A stretch of DNA of 64,000 nt. It comes from Littorina saxatilis (Eukaryota > Mollusca > Gastropoda > Littorinimorpha > Littorinidae). A program made the position numbers and the translations under genes. The stretch is taken from contig NC_090247.1 of the NCBI RefSeq assembly GCF_037325665.1, positions 23,557,680 through 23,621,679 of the forward strand, in the 5' to 3' direction. Positions 18,901 to 29,863 of the stretch are shown one piece after another. The notes beneath the pieces were generated by a model. The model searched no databases. It worked only from the letters and a program-made list of their open reading frames with translations, and was not told the DNA's origin. Each line of letters begins with the position of its first letter. Positions within the stretch are counted from its first letter, which is position 1.

Positions 18901-21225
18901 CAAACCCGGCCGAAGCCGGCTAGCAGCCGACGTAACCGTCACAACGGACACGAAGACTGCAGAGGCTGAGGCCAAAGCCAGAAAGCCCGAAGGCCAGTGT
19001 GTGGTCCACCCAAACCCGAGCGTCAAAGCGAACCTGTGTAGGTGGACCTGCGCTTTCAGTCAAAACCGAAAACGCAGCCGCCGAGACCGCCACCGCGGAA
19101 ACGAACACTGCATAGACTGAGGCCGGAAGCCATAAAGCCCGAAGGCCAGTCTGCGACCCCCCGTACACCGCCGCTACAGCGTACGTGTGTAGGTGGACCT
19201 ATACTTCCGGCCGAAACCGGAACCGTTTATCCCGGCCGAAACCGGGAACGGCCGCCGTTGCCAGTCAACAAAGTCCGAACCTGCAACAGGAGTTCTTGTC
19301 AACTGGCCGCAAACCACCCGAAAACGCAGCCGCCGAAACCGCCACCGCGGAAACAAAGACTGCAAAGACTGAGGCTGGAAGCCATCAGGCCCGGAGGCCA
19401 GTCTACGGTCCCGCCATACACGGCAGCTGCAGCGTAAGTGTGTAGGTGGACCTATAATTCCGGCCGAAACCGAAAACGCAGCCGCCGGAACCACAAGAGC
19501 GGAAACGACGACTGCATAGACTGAGGCCGGAAGCCAAAAAGGCCGGAGGCCAGTCTGTGGTCCATAAACTCACCGCAAACAGAGCGAGAAGTGAGAGAAG
19601 GGCCTATACTTCCGGTCAAAACCGGAAAAACGCAGCCGCCGAAACCGCCGATAGCGGAAACGAAGACTGCATAGACTGAGGCCAGAAGCCATAAAGCCCG
19701 GAGGCCAGTCTGTGATCCATACCCTCACCACACAAGCTGAGCGGGAAGTGAGAGGAGGACCTATACTTCCGGTCGAAACCGGAAAGACGCAGCCGCCGAA
19801 ACCGCCGATAGCGGAAACGAAGACTGCATAGACTGAGGCCGGAAGCCATAAAGCCCGGAGGCCAGTCTGTGATCCATACCCTCACCACACAAGCTGAGCG
19901 GGAAGTGAGAGAAGGACCTGTGCTTCCGGCCGAAGCCGGAAATGCGGCGACCGTAAACGGAAGCTGCTGCTGAGCATCAAAGCCCCAGACATTCTGGCTG
20001 GGACTGACGCTAGCATAAAGCACAGACTGGTTACCAACGTCCAAAGCCGAAACGGGAGGACGAGTCACCAGTAGAATGCAGAGAGTGACTCTGCCCCAAT
20101 GACCTGTCTCCCAAAAGGGAGAGTCCAGACGCCTCACGGGGGCTGTAGGACCAGGTCAACTTACTTGAATGGCCTGCGAAGAAGGCGGAACCGGCAGAGG
20201 CAGGAAGCTGCACTCCAGAACCGGAAGCCACAGCTAGCAAGCAAGGGACTGCACAACCCCAAAGGAAGAAGGCAGAGCAGAGCTGACGAAAAACGGAAGA
20301 GCGCTGCATCTCCCGCTGGCCAATGTATCGGATATCTGAAACAAGAGATATATATAGCAAAGAGGACCAAGAGCCCCCTAATCCGGAGCCAACAAAGATG
20401 AAGGCGGCGAAACAACGGCCGAGCTAGACGTACAGCAGTAGTCGAACTCGGAGGAGAAAAAGTCACCGAAAAAACAGTGTTGAGGGCTTCGTAAGAAGCC
20501 CCAACACCCAGCTAAGCAGAGGACGACTTGGGCTTGTTACCTTACCCCTAACGTCGGCCTTAACCCCTTTCGCTCGTCTGAGTCAGCCATGCTGACTAAC
20601 CAAAACGAACAAGGCAAGACAAAAATTTACTGAAAAACATACGTTCAAAACGGACAGAAAACTCAGTAAACAAACAAAACAAAGAACGTGCAACGAACAC
20701 AACTACCGAGCTTGTAATTACATGAGAAGACAAGACCGGTACATGCCAAACAATAAACATCAGCAAAGCTAACGAAAATACAAATGGCGGCACGCAACAG
20801 CTACTGATAACACAAGTCCCACGGACGAACTATCAGTAACAACACAGAAAGGACGTTTGCAAACAACAAACCAAAACAAGAACGGCTCACCAACTGGAGC
20901 CGGCACAGGTGAAAGACAGGTAAAACGTGGCAGGCAGGTGAGAAGTCTCACAAAGATAGCCACTGTCAGCGAAAAATTCAGGACACCCTCTCTCTAGGAC
21001 GCTGAAAGATCGTATGAGTTGCCACGTGTTGTGGTAGGAAGTGACGTGGTATCCACCAGAGGGGAGGTAACTCCCGGGATACCCTCTCGTTACCATGGCT
21101 ACGTTTGCCTTTTTGGTGATGGGTTTGCTTCCCCTTGTTGTGTTAGATGGGTAAGCGTTTTCAGTACCTAGCATCTCAGACGTAGTCAAATGCAATATGT
21201 GATTGGGAGTAAGAATATGTAATTT
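15901..21225 (-). mobile_element. 5.3 kb terminal-inverted-repeat element with a T-depleted plus strand
   Basis: The ends match as inverse complements over about 35 bases: TACATATTCTTACTCCCAAT then CACATATTGCA at the left, inverted at the right. The interior (about 15950-20900) is strongly asymmetric. Hand counts of three 60-base lines give A/G/C/T of 22/17/16/5 (16921-16980), 22/14/17/7 (17041-17100) and 23/16/18/3 (19321-19380). On the minus strand the right end looks like a 5' region leading to an ATG at about 20590 that reads MADSDERKGLRPTLG before a stop in genomic frame, with GTAAGG close by, so a spliced transcript is conceivable. No transposase, reverse transcriptase or other known domain was recognised. 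The long minus-strand open frames follow from the lack of A on that strand. Probably non-autonomous or of a type I do not know. Confidence 0.7.
18700..19930. repeat. Tandem array of about 150-base units inside the T-poor element
   Basis: A block reading GACTGAGGCCGGAAGCC followed by a variant of AGGCCAGTCTG recurs about every 150-250 bases (near 18748, 18966, 19119, 19369, 19519, 19677, 19829; another at about 18197). It alternates with GCAGCCGCCGAAACCGCC blocks. Units diverge, so the array is not newly amplified except for the last two, which are nearly identical. Confidence 0.8.
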
Positions 21226-22967
21226 AATTAATTGTTAAGCCTCCAAGCTGAAATGCAATACAAACTTGAAGTCCGGACTTTGTCGAAGATTGCTTGATCA
21301 GAATGTCAATTAATTTGGTCAACAAAAGGGCGTGACAGTGCTGCCTCAACTTTCACTAAAAGCCGGATATGACGTCATCAAAGACTGACATGTAGGGAAA
21401 GAATGAAACAAAGTCTGGGGATATCGTACTCAGAAACACTCTTGTGAAGTTTCATGAAAATCGGTCCAGTAGTTTTCTCGGAATCGCTCTGCACACACGC
21501 ACACATATACACCACAACCAGGTCGTCTCGATTTCCAGCCTATGTTTAAAGGCACAGTAAGCCTCCCGTAAACCATCACAGATACGGTCAGGCTTTTACA
21601 CACAGTACAAACACCCTTTCATTTAAACACTCACCGATTGAGAACATCCTAGGTGCCCTCCGTAAAGAGCGAACAATTTTCAAAGAATTTATTTTTGCGT
21701 GGTTTATCTTACCCCTGAGCCATCGTGAACCCGTGTGATCCAGTTTCCCTTTTTCACAATGTAGTCGTCAGTTAGCCTTATTTGAATGCGACTCGATGTG
21801 AGCTTATTTACAATAGCACGTTTTTATGCACGAAACAAACGGCTGTGGTTCACAAGAACTCTAGCGATGGCTTTTGACTGTTGAGAGGAACGGCGATATG
21901 CACTGACTGATAAACCGTAGTCTGCTAAGACCATTGCGTGACCCTGCTTCCGGGCTTTTCTTTTTTCAAACTTTCACAACTTCGAATTGCACTGATCTTG
22001 TCTTGATGAAAAAAGAATTCTTTTATGATTAAAGAATGTTTGTGTAACAAGCTAGATTTTAAAAGTTAGGTCTAGCGCAAAAACGCACCACGGTCCAAAA
22101 ACTGACATTCTGATAATCATCGATCCACGGCTGTCCCCAGTTTAAAGCCATATGTACTCGATGACTATACACGCTAATTGCTTTACCAACAGCTGGAGAC
22201 ATGCTAAATTAAGTTCCCTGCAAGATATTGTGGTCTAGGACCCCTTAAATGCTGAGATATTTGAATTTTTATTTTGATCTAGATCGTCCTATTTATAGAT
22301 TTGCCAACAGAGGGAACGTTGACGCAAGGGAAATAACTCCGCGTCTTTGTTGACATCCTCACTTTTTCAGAGGCTAGAACAAGCTGTAATGCATGTATAT
22401 GGTCCGCGCATGGCGACATATCGTCATTACATGGTCTTATGGTGCGTTTGACATCGATTATGGGCAAACTACACTTTGTAAACACGGGAGTGCGTGAGTC
22501 ATTCTCCAAAACTGGTTAACAAAAGTGGGAATAAGGCCCAAAAATAAAAATTGACTAATTTGAGTTGAATTATTGATTCAAAGGTTCTTTGTTATCAGAA
22601 TGACAGTTTGCAAGAAACGAAAAAGCAAGAAATACGTTTCCTTACAAAATACAGGTATCTGATAGGGGGGTATACCCGTCTCATTACGTGCGCATCATCG
22701 TGACACAAATTTGTTAATAATGCAGTCATATTGAATGAGTAAATGTTGTACTAATTATAGCTTGACAAGCATGTATAAGGAGTTGTTTAAAAAGAAAGAA
22801 ATAAAAAAAAAATATAAAGAAATAATAATTTTTTATAATTTTTTTTTATAATTAATTTTTTTTTAATTTAATTTTTTTTTTAAATATACCTTGGCACGTA
22901 CATACATATACATGTACACACATTTATATTGGTGACAGAAAAGGTTTGTGGACAGAAAAAAGGGAAT

Positions 22968-22971
<4 letters not shown>

Positions 22972-23027
<56 letters not shown>

Positions 23028-23049
23028 GAGAGACAGAGAGAGAGACAGA

Positions 23050-23119
<70 letters not shown>
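22972..23119. repeat. (GA)n microsatellite
   Basis: About 70 GA units with occasional CAGA interruptions. Confidence 0.97.
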
Positions 23120-23122
<3 letters not shown>

Positions 23123-23656
23123 AGAGATCCTGCGTAAATGTGAAAACGTTGTAACAACCTTGAATTTGACGAGGTGTTGAATACGTATTTGACAATCACA
23201 CATATAATTAAAAAAACACACCAGAAAATGTATAATTATATCAATTTTATTGTGATCAACAATATTAAGATCATGCAAAAACAAACACCATACTTTGAAA
23301 AATCCGAAAGAACAACTGACAACAAAATGTGCCGGATATACAACAATAAAGCTTAAAGCAAAAGGCAACTAATACTGCAAGTGCTGTCCATATGTGTTTT
23401 ATCTGCCACTCATGGAAACAAAGTGCACCTCACCAGGCTTTCTGTCCAATACCTGCAATATAAAGTTTATAGTATCAATCTTTGGATTGTATTATTACTG
23501 TCCAAATATATAAACAAATTAACTTGCAATTCTATATGTGTTTTATTTGTATGCTATGCATGACCGCTTTACACTTCTCTTGCTATCATGATTATAAATA
23601 TATCTACAATGAACGCTTTAAGTTTTATATTCACCATTCCTTCAAGAACGTTTGAT

Positions 23657-23709
<53 letters not shown>

Positions 23710-23717
23710 CACACACA

Positions 23718-23791
<74 letters not shown>
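23657..23791. repeat. (CA)n microsatellite with a central (TA)n
   Basis: Two CA runs separated by ATATATATAT at about 23699-23708. Confidence 0.97.
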
Positions 23792-23794
<3 letters not shown>

Positions 23795-24149
23795 TTGGGT
23801 TTGTGTGTCACTGAATAAGCAGACTATAATGCAGGTCTCTCCAAACGGTGCTTGAACCGCGTCCTGTACGCATACGTACGCACGTACGTACGCACGCACA
23901 CAGATACACATTTCGAAAACACACGCATGCACGCGTTAACATTTAACGCACGCACGTGCAAACAGACACACAGAGACAAAAAGACACACACAAACACGCA
24001 CGCACGTACTCACACGCGCACGCACTTACACAAACTCACACACACAGAAAAACACACACAGAAAAACACACACAGAAACAAACACAGACGCACACACATA
24101 CACTCACACGCACGCACGCACGTACACACACACATATACACACACACAC

Positions 24150-24310
24150 GATTCTGGGGAGGGAGGGGGTATTCGGGGGGCAGTTGTCGGGGGGAGGGCA
24201 ACTGTCCGCCCATGGTTTGGGGCATTTGTCTGGGGGGCAATTGTCATAGGGGCAATTGTTCAGAGGGCAGATGTACAAGGGGGAATTTTCCGGGGGATAA
24301 TTAGCCTTCT
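24150..24310. repeat. G-rich short repeat, GGGGCAATTGT units
   Basis: Irregularly repeated GGGGCAATTGT, GGGGGGCAGTTGTC and GGGGGAATTTTCC motifs. Confidence 0.7.
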
Positions 24311-25990
24311 ACCGGAGACATCATTCACAACACGTCTAATTGTTGTCACTGGTGCGCACAAAACTTGGTCACTGGATAAAGTATTAAATTCATAATATTC
24401 GCTTTTGAGAATGCAATACAATGTCATAAGTGAGCAATTTACATGACCATACACCTTTGTTTTAAGAAAAGGTTTTATTTTAAATCGCAAGATTCCGAAG
24501 ATGCCGTTACGCTCACTTCATGAGATTACAGGACTGACAAGCGAAACCCGGTGGGGCTGAAGAACTTCATGGAATTCACACTTGCGTGGTTTTAAATTTT
24601 TTTTTTTTTTACAAACATGCTTATAAATGAATGAGCAACAAAATAATACCAACCTTGTCATGCAAGATTCCCAGGTGCTCAAGCAATCGGGGTCTGCATC
24701 TCGCCGGTAGCAGAGGGCGTTACGAACGCAGCCGTCCAAAATGTCAACTACACCTTCTTTTTTCATGAATTACGTCATTATTCACGACAAATTGTGAAAA
24801 AAAACGTCACGCATCTGCATGGCTAGGTGATTAACAAAGGTGCAAACATAAAAATTTATGTTTTCATTCAGTTGAATTGATGCTAGCTTATAATGAAAAC
24901 GGCCGTTACGAAGCCATCACGTGTGACACAAAACACTCTCTGAGACATCAAATTCGTCCAAAGTGTGTCCTCGGTTGAATGAATGCATTTTCTGCATCTT
25001 CAAGCTGCACTTGTTGACTTGATCGTAAAAAAATAGTGATTATAAAGAAATTCGTTTGGTTACAGAGGTCGAAAAAATCTAAGTGAGCGTGACAACATGC
25101 GATGCGTACGAAAGGCTGTTTTCAACTTCATTTTTGGGGGTCTCAAACACAAAGAAAATAACAACAATTGCACAGGAATGAACCTTTATCGTTTCACAAA
25201 GTGACTTTTCAACAAATCATGCATAATGAATTTATCGTGTCAATGGACCGTAGCTTCCAATATATGTACCGAGCCTGTTCCCATTTTTCTGACGCCATTT
25301 TTGTTGATTTACTGACATTATTACACTATATTTAATATCAAAATACAAATATGTTCATTCATTTTGCTGTGGGTGCTTCTTCAAACATATCTGTATCCAC
25401 ATAAACAAGGGGAAAAGTCTAACCACATTTGCTTCTGTAAAAATGTCGTTTTAAGTGACCGACCTAAGAATTCACCAGCTTTGGAGAATGACTCGTGTAC
25501 ATATGCCTTTAAGGGAAGTAAGTCATTTTTGACCTGAGTTCAGGATGGGTCCAAAAAGTGTTCGAGACAATCTGCAAAATTAATTCTTTAAAAATTGCTC
25601 GCTCTTTACGTAGGGCACCTAGGATGTTCCCGTTTGGTGAGCGTTCAAATGGAAGGGTGTTTGTACTGTGTGTAAAAGCCTGACAGTATCTGTGATGGTT
25701 TACGGGAGGCTTACTGTCCGGGCGTGATTTCCGGGATATTCATAACAGCCGTCCAGCACCAAAACGAGGCGCCATTGTTCTTCAGGGCCAAGTCCACGAA
25801 AATAAATTCTTTGAAAATTTCTCACGCTCGACAGAAAGCAGCCAGGATGTTCCCGTTCGGTGAGCGTTTAAATGGAAGTATGCTTGTACTGTATGTAGAC
25901 GCTCGGGGAGCTCTGTGATGGTTTACGGGAGGCTTACTGTGCCTTTAAACATTATTTTAGTCAAAACTTGACTAGGCTAAATGTAAAAAC

Positions 25991-27577
25991 GCCGACTATT
26001 TTCTGCCAGTCGTGTTGATGTAAAGCGACTAGTGATTAGTCACACACGGCTGACACCAAGCTGTATTGTACATGTCACTGAACATCGAGCTAGCGCAACC
26101 AGCGCGTATGATTGGTTCAATTTCAAACTGCGCGCGTAAAGGAAATCTCCGATTGTCAGGTTAAAGGCACACTCCTTCCTGTGCAGACAGTTCGGCTCGC
26201 CGTCTGAGACCAGGCCAGACTTTTACATGGAATAAGACAATCCTTCCACTTTGACCGTGAATAACAAAAGGGAACTGCGTTTGTGCTCTATGTGCACAGT
26301 GCGATGAATCAATGAATTCAAGTTCGTGAAAGCAACGTACTAGTGCATGGCTTTTTATTAAATAAAAATCATTCATAAACAAATTCCAACCCACCAGAGA
26401 TCGCAGCCAGGGTGTTGCTTTTTGTTATGTGACCAAGTGAAAGGATGGTCTTATCCCGTGTAAAAGCCTGACCACATCTTTAAGACTGTAAGCAGAACTG
26501 TTTACACGGTAAGAAGTGTGCCTTAGTTTAACATGAACAAACCACATGTTTGTTTTGCTCTACCAGCTCTCACAGTCATGTGGCTGAAACAAGTCACGTA
26601 TGTACCTTTACGCAAGTAGTGCTTCGGCGTGTCTGTAACTTCATGGGCATAGTTATGACCGGGCATAGTTATGGCCGGGCATATCTCAGTGTCAGTTACA
26701 ACATCAACTTAACGGTCTTCTCTGTCTGTAAATGTACTTCATTGCACACATTTTTCCGGGAAGTGGCTGATGAATCTTTCTGACAACTTCCCCAGTCACC
26801 CAATGATTTCCCAGTTTACAGCTTGTCTTGTAGAACGCCAGGTGCACTATATACCTCCGACCTTTCTGGCAACTACACCACACCGTAGTGCACATGCACC
26901 AAACATGTTACCACAGACAACACTGACGCGGTGCTGTTGATCGACATCGGTCTTACGGATAGAAAGGAAGTGCAATAGGCTGCATTGTAGTTAGATTTAA
27001 AGATAAATGTAATACATTACACTACCCGGTTCACGCAGGCTCTGAACAAGAACACGAACAAAAACTTACAAGCTTAATGATTTGTGAGACGCAGACGAAA
27101 GTGGAAAGCGGCAGGAATAACTCAGAGGTTCTTCACTGAAGCCCTATGAACACTTCGCCGAGTGCACTGCAGTGTGTGTGCATGTCCCACTCAAACCCGG
27201 ACACAGAATGATCGACCGACAACAACAAAGAGCGTAGGAGTAGAAAATATGTGTCTTGCAAGTTGCCGTGTACACAACGCGCTGTGCAGTGCGAGAGCAG
27301 CGTGACCTTGATTCACTGCATTGCACAACATTACGCTTCATTTTTCAGAAATGAACTTTACACAGATAGATAGGCTCCAAACGCTGTCGGTTTCGCTTCT
27401 CAGTTCAAGGTTTATGTTTGTGTGTCGGAACACACGGCACTGTGACGCTGCTTGCCGGATGTATGTCGCCGAGTCAGTGCAAATAACAACCACACCAAAA
27501 TCCTCTGAGTGAGATCAATAAACCTGAATGGCTGGCGTCGTTCTTCCAAAACTGACTGGTGGCCGCACTAAAAAACC
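25991..27577. other. Intergenic, no gene recognised
   Basis: A partial short repeat may lie at about 26162-26485 (AAAGGCACACTCC at the left, GCCTGACCACATCTTTAA at the right). GCATAGTTATG(A/G)CCGGGCATA is duplicated at about 26644-26680. No coding segment was recognised in the short open frames. Confidence 0.5.
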
Positions 27578-27850
27578 GGGAGCATCTCGTTACTCTCCCG
27601 TCAGCCGGTATCGTTACTCCCCCAGCTTGTTACTAACCCTAACCCTAACCCTAAGGGGGAGTAACGCGGAGCCGGGGGAGTAACGAACTGATCCAAAAAA
27701 AAAACATCGACTGCAGACTGTGAGAAACGGGATCAGCTCCTTACTCCCCCGGCTCGTTACTCCCCCTTAGGGTTAGGGTTAGTAACAATTAAGCCGGGGA
27801 AGTAACGAGCCGGGGGAGTAACGATACGGGGGAGTAACGAGATGCTCCCG
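27578..27850. mobile_element. Palindromic element carrying telomere-like repeats
   Basis: The ends are inverse complements (CGGGAGCATCTCGTTACTC). Several GTTACTCCCC / GGGGAGTAAC motifs occur in both orientations. Inside, CCCTAACCCTAACCCTAA at about 27637-27653 faces TTAGGGTTAGGGTTAG at about 27767-27782. Confidence 0.75.
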
Positions 27851-27885
27851 TGAGAAACTCACACAAAAAAGGAGTCTTGCTTGCC

Positions 27886-28419
27886 GGTGTAACACGAGAA
27901 AATTACTCCCACGAGATTGTTACTCCGGAGTAAACATTTCGTACGAAAAAGTTACTCCCTTTACGAAAACTGAAGCACTCCCCCATTGCACGAGAAAATT
28001 ACTCCCCAAGACAGGTGAGTTCCGAGTAAACATTTCGTTCAAAAATGTTAAATAACGAATAAATTACGTCACCCCAACACGAGCAATTTAACTTCCCATG
28101 CCAGGTGTACGACATTTTTACTCCCTTGTCCCCTAGCTGTTAGTCTTGGTGGTGGAAGGGGTGGAAGGAGGGTAGCGCGACATTCGTGTGCGCGAGATCA
28201 CTTATTGGCATTATCCCTTCGCCCGCATCCCATTTTTGCGTACGAGATTTTTACTGGAAGTAAAAAAAATGGGGAGTAAACATTTCGTGGAGGGAGTAAT
28301 TTTTTCATGCCTTGGGGAGTTCTTTTCTCGTACGAAAAGTGTACTCGGAGTAAGAATTTCGTACGAAATATTTACTCCGGAGTAAATTTTTCGTGGAGTA
28401 AAAATTTCGTGTTACACCT
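27886..28419. mobile_element. Inverted-repeat element rich in ACTCCGGAGTAAA-type motifs
   Basis: Left GGTGTAACACGAGAAAA, right TTTTTCGTGTTACACC form terminal inverted repeats. Between them TACGAAA, TTTCGTACGA, TTACTCC and GGAGTAA recur many times in both orientations, including the perfect palindromes TTACTCCGGAGTAA (27928) and TTTACTCCGGAGTAAA (28371). Confidence 0.7.
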
Positions 28420-28510
28420 GGGCAAAAAAAACAAGCATCCCGTAATGGGAGAAGGGCGGGGGTGGATATTTCGAATCAATATGGCTAATTTTAGGCAAAT
28501 TGAACGTGAG

Positions 28511-29048
28511 ACAGTACAATCAATCAATCAATCAATATGAGGCTTATATCGCGCGTATTCCGTGGGTACAGTTCTAAGCGCAGGGATTTATTTTCTTATT
28601 TTCTTATTTTTATTTTATGCAATTTATATCGCGCACATATTCAAGGCACAGGGATATATTTATGCCGTGTGAGATGGAATTTTCTTTACACAATACATCA
28701 CGCATTCACATCGGCCAGCAGATCGCAGCCATTTCGGCGCATATCCTACTTTTCACGGCCTATTATTCCAAGTCACGCACACGGGTATTTTGGTGGACAT
28801 TTTTATCTATGCCTATACAATTTTGCCAGGAAAGACCCTTTTGTCAATCGTGGGATCTTTAACGTGCACACCCCAATGTAGTGTACACGAAGGGACCTCG
28901 TTTTTTCGTCTCATCCGAAAGACTAGCACTTGAACCCACCACCTATGTTAGGAAAGGGGGGAGAAAATTGCTAACGCCCTGACCCAGGGTCGAACTCGCA
29001 ACCTCTCGCTTCCGAGCGCAAGTGCGTTACCACTCGGCCACCCAGTCC
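28511..29048 (-). mobile_element. tRNA-derived SINE, family D
   Basis: On the minus strand the head reads GGGTGGCCGAGTGGTAACGC (A box) and GAGTTCGACCC (B box), like a Ser/Leu tRNA. A body of about 430 bases follows with TCGGATGAGACGAAAAAACG, ending in an (ATTG)n tail at 28511-28535. Confidence 0.85.
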
Positions 29049-29279
29049 TCTAGTACAAGAGACATTGCGACGCTATCCGTACTGATCGCATGGTGCAATG
29101 ACCCCGTTGTCTTCTGTCAGTCCTTAGTTTCTGTACAAGTTCTTGATGCAATGGTTCTGGGGGTCTATCATATGTCTCTCTATCTGACTGTATGTCTCAC
29201 TCTCAGTCTTTCACTGTCTGTCTGTCTGGCCGGCTGTCTCAGTGCCTCTGCCTGTCCCCTCCCTCCCCCTATCTCATAC

Positions 29280-29349
29280 ACACACACGTCACACACACAC
29301 ATATGACACACACACACACACTGACACGCGCGCGTACACACACTGGCAT

Positions 29350-29385
<36 letters not shown>

Positions 29386-29457
29386 TGACAAACACATACA
29401 CATACACACTGGCATACACACACACACACACACACACTCATACACACACACACACTA
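29280..29457. repeat. (CA)n-rich microsatellite, interrupted
   Basis: Several CA runs separated by CTGGCATA and GACACG blocks. CATACACACTGGCATA recurs. Confidence 0.95.
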
Positions 29458-29863
29458 CACAGTGACTGCATTACTGTGACAACTAATAAACAGAAAATGA
29501 CGGCAACATACCAGGCAAAGATGAAGTAAGAAGTAAAGAAAGACTTGTGCAAGTTGCGCACGAAGAAATCTCGGCGACGTGAAGACAAACACTGACCACA
29601 CCCCTTGTCCTCCTCAGGTCAACGACACCTGCAATCTGCAGCGCACTAGTGTGAACAACTGAACCGGGCAAAACAAAGTCAAAAGTAGACCAGTCGACCT
29701 GTTATGATCTGTTATCACAACGCCTTCACGAAGGGCTGTAGGGCCTAAAGTGCTGTTTACATGGCAGACTTTCAACCATCTTTTCCCAAACTTGTTGTTG
29801 GTTTGAAATCGCTCCCGAATTATTAAGGCCAAGTCTGCATAACTTCGTCTGCCATGTGAACGC

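Larger units (their letters stand above)
22141..25512. mobile_element. Third-level nested element, about 3.4 kb
   Basis: Left TTTAAAGCCATATGTAC, right GTACATATGCCTTTAA. The uninterrupted paralogue near 3640-3710 reads straight across this site. The interior is AT-rich with GA and CA microsatellites and a G-rich repeat. A minus-strand open frame (24518-24766) beginning MKKEGVVDILDGCVRNAL is the only stretch that looks protein-like; I do not recognise it. Confidence 0.65.
21546..25949. mobile_element. Element of family TTAAAGGCACAGTAAG, copy 3, inserted in the host repeat and itself interrupted
   Basis: Left end TTTAAAGGCACAGTAAGCC at 21546, right end GCTTACTGTGCCTTTAAA at 25949, sharing about 45 bases as inverse complements. 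The outer arms (21546-22140 and 25513-25949) match the copy at 3235-4277 in inverse order. The gap between the arms is filled by the element at 22141-25512. Its flanks join up as the TATGTT...CATTTAGTCAAAAC junction of the host repeat. Confidence 0.8.
15248..25990 (+). mobile_element. Host copy of the ACAAGTCGCGTAAGG element, split twice by insertions
   Basis: Three segments join to give the order seen in the uninterrupted copy at 41884-42722: 15248-15553 (the CTTTCTGAGCTTGTTTTTAA part), 21226-21545 (the AAGCCTCCAAGCTGAAATGC part up to CCTATG) and 25950-25990 (TTTTAGTCAAAACTTGACTA). The first gap is filled by 15554-21225, the second by 21546-25949. The first 180 bases of the family are missing. 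Confidence 0.8.

Noticed and set aside
15970-20793. Many long minus-strand open frames (up to 181 codons) in the T-poor element
   Set aside because: An A-poor strand has few stop codons in any frame. Frames overlap each other, are repetitive and show no known domain.
26161-26394. Minus-strand frame MGWNLFMNDFYLIKSHAL as an exon
   Set aside because: No family resemblance, and it appears to be part of a degenerate short repeat.
27637-27782. True telomere or chromosome end
   Set aside because: Only two to three units in each orientation, flanked on both sides by long ordinary sequence and genes.
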